Assembly (NCBI GenBank): GCA_963663975.2
Contig: CAXXRA010000006.1
Coordinates: forward strand, 1 to 64,000
DNA length: 64,000 nucleotides
DNA from: JANQRX01 sp963663975
GTDB taxonomy: Bacteria > Pseudomonadota > Alphaproteobacteria > Rhizobiales > Kaistiaceae
Direction: 5' to 3'
The position numbers were made by a program, and so were the translations under genes. Of the stretch, positions 60,057-64,000 are shown one piece after another. Under the pieces are notes generated by a model. It was given only the letters and a program-made list of their open reading frames with translations, was not told the DNA's origin and did not search any database. The first letter of the stretch is position 1; each line of letters begins with the position of its first letter.

Positions 60057-62500
60057 GCGCGACGCCGCCCACGCACGCCGACATGGTGATCATCGGCGGC
60101 GGGATCATCGGTTGCTCGACGGCCTATCATCTGGCGCGCGATCACGACGCCGATGTCGTGCTGATCGAGCGCGGCCGGCTGACCGGTGGTTCGACATGGC
60201 ACGCCGCCGGCCTGGTCGGACAATTGCGCGCTTCCGCTTCGATGACGCAGGTACTCCGCTACTCGACCGATCTCTACCAGAAGCTCGAAGACGAAACCGG
60301 CTTGGCAACCGGCTGGCGCGAAACCGGGTGCCTGCGCCTTGCCACCAATGCCGAGCGGTGGACCGAGTTCAAGCGCCAGGCAACGACCGCCCACTCCTTC
60401 GGCCTGGAGATGCACCTGCTGTCGCCGGCCGAGGCCCACGCGATGTGGCCGCTGCTCGACGTTGGCGATGTTGTCGGCGCCACCTTTCTGCCCACCGATG
60501 GCCAGGCGAGTCCGGTCGACGTGACCCAGGCGCTGGCCAAGGGCGCGCGCATGCATGGCGCCAAATTGTTCGAGCAGACCGCCTGCACCGGCTTCGATGT
60601 CGATGACGGTCGTATCGCCGCCGTCCGCACCAGCGCCGGCACGATCAACTGCGACAAGGCGGTGATCTGCGCCGGCCTGTGGTCGCGCCAGATCGCCGCG
60701 CGTGCAGGCGTCAGCGTTCCCCTGCAGCCGGTCAAGCACCAATACGTCATCACCGATGGGATCGACGGCATCGCCGCCGGCATGGCGACCATCCGCGATC
60801 CCGATCGGCGGACCTACTTCAAGGAAGAGGTCGGTGGCCTCGCCTTCGGCGGTTATGAGCCCGACCCCATTGCCTGGGCTACAAGCGAGGCGCCCGACGA
60901 TTTCGAGTTCCGTCTGTTCGACGATGACTGGGATCATTTCGAGCAGCACATGGAGGCCGCGCTGAGGCGTGTTCCCGCACTTGCCGACGCCGGCATCAAG
61001 CAGATGATCAACGGGCCGGAGGCGTTCACGCCGGACGGCAATTTCATTCTCGGCGAGTCGCCCGAGATTGCCGGTCTGTTCGTCGGTGCCGGCTTCAACG
61101 CCTTCGGTGTCGCCGCGGGCGGCGGAGCAGGGTGGGTGCTGGCCCAGTGGGTCAGCGCCGGCGAACAGCCGCTCGATCTGTGGGCGGTCGACATTCGCCG
61201 CTTTTCCGATCTTCACAAGGACCGCGCCTGGACGCGCGAGCGGACGCTGGAGGCCTATGGCAAACACTACGCCGTCGCCTTCCCGCTGGAGGAGTACGAC
61301 AGCGGCCGGCCGCGCATCGTGTCGCCGCTCTATCGGCGCCTGAAGGAGCACGGCGCCGTGTTCGGCTCGAAGCTCGGGTGGGAACGGGCCAACTGGTTTG
61401 CCGGCAAGGGAGTTGCGGCACGCGACCAGCATTCGTTCGGCCGCGGCAACTGGTTCGACTTCGTCGGCGCCGAGCACCGCGCGACGCGCGAGCGGGTGGC
61501 GATCTTCGATCAGTCGTCCTTCGCCAAATTCGACATGCGCGGCCGCGACGCCGAGAAGGCGCTGTCGTGGATCGCCGCGAACGACGTTGCCCGTCCGCCC
61601 GGGCGGCTCACCTACACCCAGATGCTCAACTCGCGCGCCGGCATCGAGTGCGACCTGACGGTCGGGCGCCTCGCCGCCGACCGCTATTACATCGTCACCG
61701 GTACCGGTTTCCGGACCCACGATTTCGCCTGGATCAGGCAGAATATTCCCGCCGGCCTCGAGGTGAGGCTGACCGACGTCACCGAGGATTACGGCACGCT
61801 GTCGTTGATGGGCCCGCGCGCCCGCGATCTGCTCGGCAAGGTCACCGACGCCGATCTGTCGAATGACGGCTTCCCGTTCGCCGCAATCCGCGAAATCGCG
61901 GTCGCCGGCCGGCCGGTTCGTGCACTGCGTGTCACCTATGTCGGCGAACTCGGCTGGGAACTTCACACGCCGATCGCCGATACCGGTATCGTCTTCGATG
62001 CCCTGCTGGACGCCGGCAGGCCGCTGGGTGTGACCCCAGCCGGCTATCGGGCGATCGAGTCGCTGCGACTGGAGAAGGGCTATCGCGCCTGGGGCGCCGA
62101 CATCACCCCCAATGACGACCCGTTTCAGGCGGGCCTCGGCTGGGCGGTCAAGCTGAACACGGACATCGCCTTCCTCGGCCGCGGAGCGATCGAGAAGATC
62201 GCCAAGGCGCCGCTACGCAAGCGGCTGATGACCTTCACGGTGGCGGATCCGGCCGTGCTCCTGTCCGGCCGTGAAACCATCTACCGCGACGGCCTCCGGG
62301 TCGGCTTTCTGACCAGCGGCGGCTGGGGCTATACCGTCGACGCCAATATCGGCCTCGGCTATGTGCGCCATGCCGACGGCGTCAGCGACGATGACCTTGG
62401 AAACGGCTCTTACGAACTTGAAATCGCGACCGAACGCGTGTCTGCCGTGCTGCGATTGGGCGCGCTTTACGATCCCAAGATGACCCGCATCAGGGCGTGA
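60053..62500 (+). CDS. FAD-dependent oxidoreductase fused to a GcvT domain (dimethylglycine/sarcosine dehydrogenase family)
   Basis: 815 residues. The FAD Rossmann motif is MVIIGGGIIGCSTAYHLA. GGSTWHAAGL has the His that binds FAD covalently in this family. The DAO domain runs to about 390 with GPEAFTPDGNFILGESPE, then the FAO-M linker and, from about 430, the folate-binding GcvT domain (VAIFDQSSFAKFDMRG, TYTQMLNSRAGIECDLTV, RALRVTYVGELGWELHTP and the C-terminal barrel). It oxidises an N-methyl amino acid and passes the one-carbon unit to tetrahydrofolate. The ATG at 60053 overlaps the kinase stop. Length is normal for the family (about 810-830). Confidence 0.92.
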   Translation: MSATPPTHADMVIIGGGIIGCSTAYHLARDHDADVVLIERGRLTGGSTWHAAGLVGQLRASASMTQVLRYSTDLYQKLEDETGLATGWRETGCLRLATNAERWTEFKRQATTAHSFGLEMHLLSPAEAHAMWPLLDVGDVVGATFLPTDGQASPVDVTQALAKGARMHGAKLFEQTACTGFDVDDGRIAAVRTSAGTINCDKAVICAGLWSRQIAARAGVSVPLQPVKHQYVITDGIDGIAAGMATIRDPDRRTYFKEEVGGLAFGGYEPDPIAWATSEAPDDFEFRLFDDDWDHFEQHMEAALRRVPALADAGIKQMINGPEAFTPDGNFILGESPEIAGLFVGAGFNAFGVAAGGGAGWVLAQWVSAGEQPLDLWAVDIRRFSDLHKDRAWTRERTLEAYGKHYAVAFPLEEYDSGRPRIVSPLYRRLKEHGAVFGSKLGWERANWFAGKGVAARDQHSFGRGNWFDFVGAEHRATRERVAIFDQSSFAKFDMRGRDAEKALSWIAANDVARPPGRLTYTQMLNSRAGIECDLTVGRLAADRYYIVTGTGFRTHDFAWIRQNIPAGLEVRLTDVTEDYGTLSLMGPRARDLLGKVTDADLSNDGFPFAAIREIAVAGRPVRALRVTYVGELGWELHTPIADTGIVFDALLDAGRPLGVTPAGYRAIESLRLEKGYRAWGADITPNDDPFQAGLGWAVKLNTDIAFLGRGAIEKIAKAPLRKRLMTFTVADPAVLLSGRETIYRDGLRVGFLTSGGWGYTVDANIGLGYVRHADGVSDDDLGNGSYELEIATERVSAVLRLGALYDPKMTRIRA

Positions 62501-62666
62501 GGGACGGGGACACGCTCGATCGATTTTCGTGTCCGAGTGCATCCGGACGCGTGGTCGCTCTTTGATCGGTATCGATTGTCCTGAGAACGACCGGCATGAT
62601 TTTGGCTCCAGGCAACGGAGAGTTTAAGATTTGGAAGAGTGCAGGCTGGCACAGGGACCCGGCACG
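62501..62666. other. Intergenic region
   Basis: 166 bases between the FAD/GcvT gene and the small membrane protein. No terminator with a T run was seen and no other signal. Confidence 0.4.
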
Positions 62667-62837
62667 ATGAGCGAAATATTTTGGTTGAGAGCGAGCTATT
62701 GGGCAGCTGCCATTGCCGATGTGGGTTTTCTCTTTATTAACATCACTGTATGGAACGTTTCTGACTTACAAGATTATGAGAACCGTTCGGAGACGAGAGC
62801 AATTGCGATGATCACGACGAATTGGAGTGGCGAATGA
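62667..62837 (+). CDS. Short protein, remnant of a small membrane protein
   Basis: 56 residues opening MSEIFWLRASYWAAAIADVG then FLFINITVWNV, which looks like the first helix of a four-helix integral-membrane family (about 130 residues, 'YWLRASYWAGAIADF'). After that the reading is short and polar, so the gene is probably truncated. Its stop overlaps the cytochrome gene's ATG. A lower-GC patch. Confidence 0.45.
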   Translation: MSEIFWLRASYWAAAIADVGFLFINITVWNVSDLQDYENRSETRAIAMITTNWSGE

Positions 62838-63262
62838 TTGTTTCGAGATCTCTACAAGTAGCGATCGGTGTGTTGGTCGCAGTGGCGGCGGTGTGGGCGT
62901 TCTGGTACCTGCCGTCGCAGCGATCCACCGATGACTTGGCCACCCAAGCGACGGTCGAGGTGGCCTTACCGGACGCCTTCTCGGCCCGCGAACGGCAGGG
63001 TAAGACGCTGTACGACGAAAAATGCGCCTCCTGTCATGGCACCAATGCGGCCGGCGCGGACAAGGGGCCGCCGCTGGTCCACCGGCTCTACGAGTCCGGT
63101 CATCATGGCGAAGCCTCGTTCATCCTCGCCGCGGAGCGCGGCGTGCGGGCGCATCACTGGAAATTCGGCGACATGCCGCCAACGGAGGGCGTCAGCCGCG
63201 GCGAGGTGGCTGTCATCGTGAGCTACGTTCGGGCACTCCAGCAGGCCAACGGGATTCGGTAG
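62834..63262 (+). CDS. Membrane-anchored or exported monoheme cytochrome c
   Basis: 142 residues from the ATG at 62834. The N-terminal hydrophobic segment SLQVAIGVLVAVAAVWAFWY is followed by a heme domain with CASCH near 60-64 and the closing Met-bearing GDMPPTEGVSRGEVAVIVSY. Single-heme cytochromes of this form carry electrons in the periplasm for oxidases or dehydrogenases. No obvious partner is adjacent. Confidence 0.8.
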   Translation: MIVSRSLQVAIGVLVAVAAVWAFWYLPSQRSTDDLATQATVEVALPDAFSARERQGKTLYDEKCASCHGTNAAGADKGPPLVHRLYESGHHGEASFILAAERGVRAHHWKFGDMPPTEGVSRGEVAVIVSYVRALQQANGIR

Positions 63263-63577
63263 CCGAACCCGGCTTGACGGGTCGTCCAGGGACAGAGGCC
63301 GTACAATGATCGGCCGGCGTGCCGGTTGCCCAAAATTCCGCACGGAAATTCCTGCTCGGCGACCCCCGCCGCGGTCGGAAGAAAATCGCACTTCAGTGTC
63401 CGCCACCGGTCCCCGATTGGGCCGCCCTCACGCTAATGTGCGTTTATTGTCAACACGCTAGCTCCTGAGCCCATGTTAAGGAGTCGGGAGCGCTTCGGTC
63501 ACCGTTGGCACACTTCCTGTGACGTCAATCCAATGATTCCCGGTGCGGTACGCGTTGAGACCACGGGAGCGACAACA
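63263..63577. other. Intergenic region before the L,D-transpeptidase
   Basis: 315 bases. CGGGAG at 63563-63568, about 9 nt before ATG 63578, is a likely ribosome site for the next gene. No clear terminator, palindrome or repeat seen. Confidence 0.45.
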
Positions 63578-64000
63578 ATGCTGGATCGGCGAACATTCCT
63601 GCTCGGTACTGGCGTTGCCATCTTGGTACCGGGCTCAGCTTTTGCCCATAGTGCGAACTTCAAGCTTGACCCGCGTTATGAGCCGCAGCGGATCGTCTAT
63701 GCCGGCTACGAGCCGGGAACGATCATCGTCGATACCGCCAACCGCTTCCTCTATTTCGTCGACGAGAGCAGTTCCGCGACCCGGTACGGCGTTGGCGTTG
63801 GACGGGCCGGTTCGAGCCTCAAGGGAAGCGCGCTGATCGGGCGCAAGGCCAAATGGCCTTCCTGGCGTCCCACCCAGAACATGATACGTCGTTCGCCGCG
63901 AAAGTATGCCCGCTATGCAAGGGGCGTCCCGGGCGGCCTCAACAATCCGCTCGGTGCGCGGGCGCTCTATCTCTACCGCGACGGGCGCGACACCATGTAC
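63578..64000 (+). CDS. L,D-transpeptidase (YkuD family), 5' part only
   Basis: 141 codons to the window edge. A signal peptide (RRTFLLGTGVAILVPGSAFA, cleaved after AFA) is followed by IIVDTANRFLYFVD, RYGVGVGRAGSSLKG, WPSWRPTQNM and GVPGGLNNPLGARALYLY, which is the YkuD fold up to the strand before the catalytic His/Cys. The active-site SHGC-type motif lies beyond the window. It cross-links peptidoglycan through meso-DAP and is exported to the periplasm. Confidence 0.88.
   Translation, partial: MLDRRTFLLGTGVAILVPGSAFAHSANFKLDPRYEPQRIVYAGYEPGTIIVDTANRFLYFVDESSSATRYGVGVGRAGSSLKGSALIGRKAKWPSWRPTQNMIRRSPRKYARYARGVPGGLNNPLGARALYLYRDGRDTMY

Noticed and set aside
59996..61966. 656-residue open frame antisense to the FAD/GcvT gene
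   Set aside because: Mirror of a strongly conserved gene in GC-rich sequence; no family motifs.
1..64000. rRNA operon, intact tRNA gene or replication origin with DnaA boxes/iterons
   Set aside because: No such sequence was recognised; only the tRNA-Arg 3' end and the tRNA-Gln-like pseudogene were found.

Overview
This window reads as part of an alphaproteobacterial chromosome, or a large island in one. Supporting signs are generally GC-rich coding sequence, 'ANDN'-type small proteins, a fragment of a RegA/ActR/PrrA-type regulator, a DUF2125 protein, and a CUT1 sugar transporter beside a dimethylglycine/sarcosine-dehydrogenase-like enzyme. I cannot name a genus. The most visible property is decay and rearrangement. 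There are three copies of one IS21-family element, two of one IS5-family element, and pieces of IS1182, IS256 (two kinds), IS481 (two), IS427-group IS5 and IS110 elements. Many neighbouring genes are cut at an IS border or carry single-base frameshifts.

Layout. 1-12.2 kb: an SDR dehydrogenase stump, a RraA-type aldolase, a half VOC gene and a truncated sugar-ABC permease lie between an IS5 copy and IS21 copy 1. An M24 peptidase stump, an ATP-grasp enzyme, an Nfu-type Fe-S protein, a frameshifted AT-rich membrane protein and the second IS5 copy follow. 12.2-17.3 kb: remnant of an integrated element, with small overlapping genes, transposase fragments, a truncated tyrosine integrase and a 46-bp tRNA-Arg(CCG) 3' end that looks like its attachment site. 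17.3-25.8 kb: an ExbB/ExbD-like channel cluster and an SNase-like gene involved in both an inverted and a direct duplication, then a DUF2125 protein and an Ig-like protein. 26-32 kb: a Tat-exported FAD protein and a diheme cytochrome c, probably former neighbours now separated by an IS481 remnant, then stacked IS elements. 32.3-35.5 kb: ApbE plus a NosR/NirI-type flavin/Fe-S membrane protein. 36-37.7 kb: a small mobile-element operon (winged-helix protein, HNH remnant) and a tRNA-Gln-like pseudogene.

37.76-50.90 kb is the most unusual block. Two matching IS21 copies in the same orientation flank an orphan CRISPR array of 21 repeats of 36 bp and a nine-gene minus-strand operon (ImmA/IrrE peptidase remnant, small proteins, Toprim primase, D5-like ATPase, TubC-like, zinc-ribbon and an uncharacterised protein), most of whose genes overlap their neighbour. 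It has the architecture of a composite transposon carrying a replication module and a CRISPR array. No cas gene is visible.

50.9-64 kb is comparatively intact. It holds a TIM-barrel epimerase stump, a LacI regulator with a perfect 16-bp palindrome just upstream, and a full CUT1 sugar ABC transporter (binding protein, two permeases, ATPase). An exported SUMF1-like protein and a ScyD-like beta-propeller overlap in series after it. Then come a choline-kinase-like phosphotransferase coupled to an FAD/GcvT enzyme, a monoheme cytochrome c and the start of an L,D-transpeptidase. The LacI protein most likely controls the transporter; the sugar is unknown.

Limits: identities, pairings and domain calls were made by eye. 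Several frameshifts are +/-1 base in short runs and could be sequencing errors.
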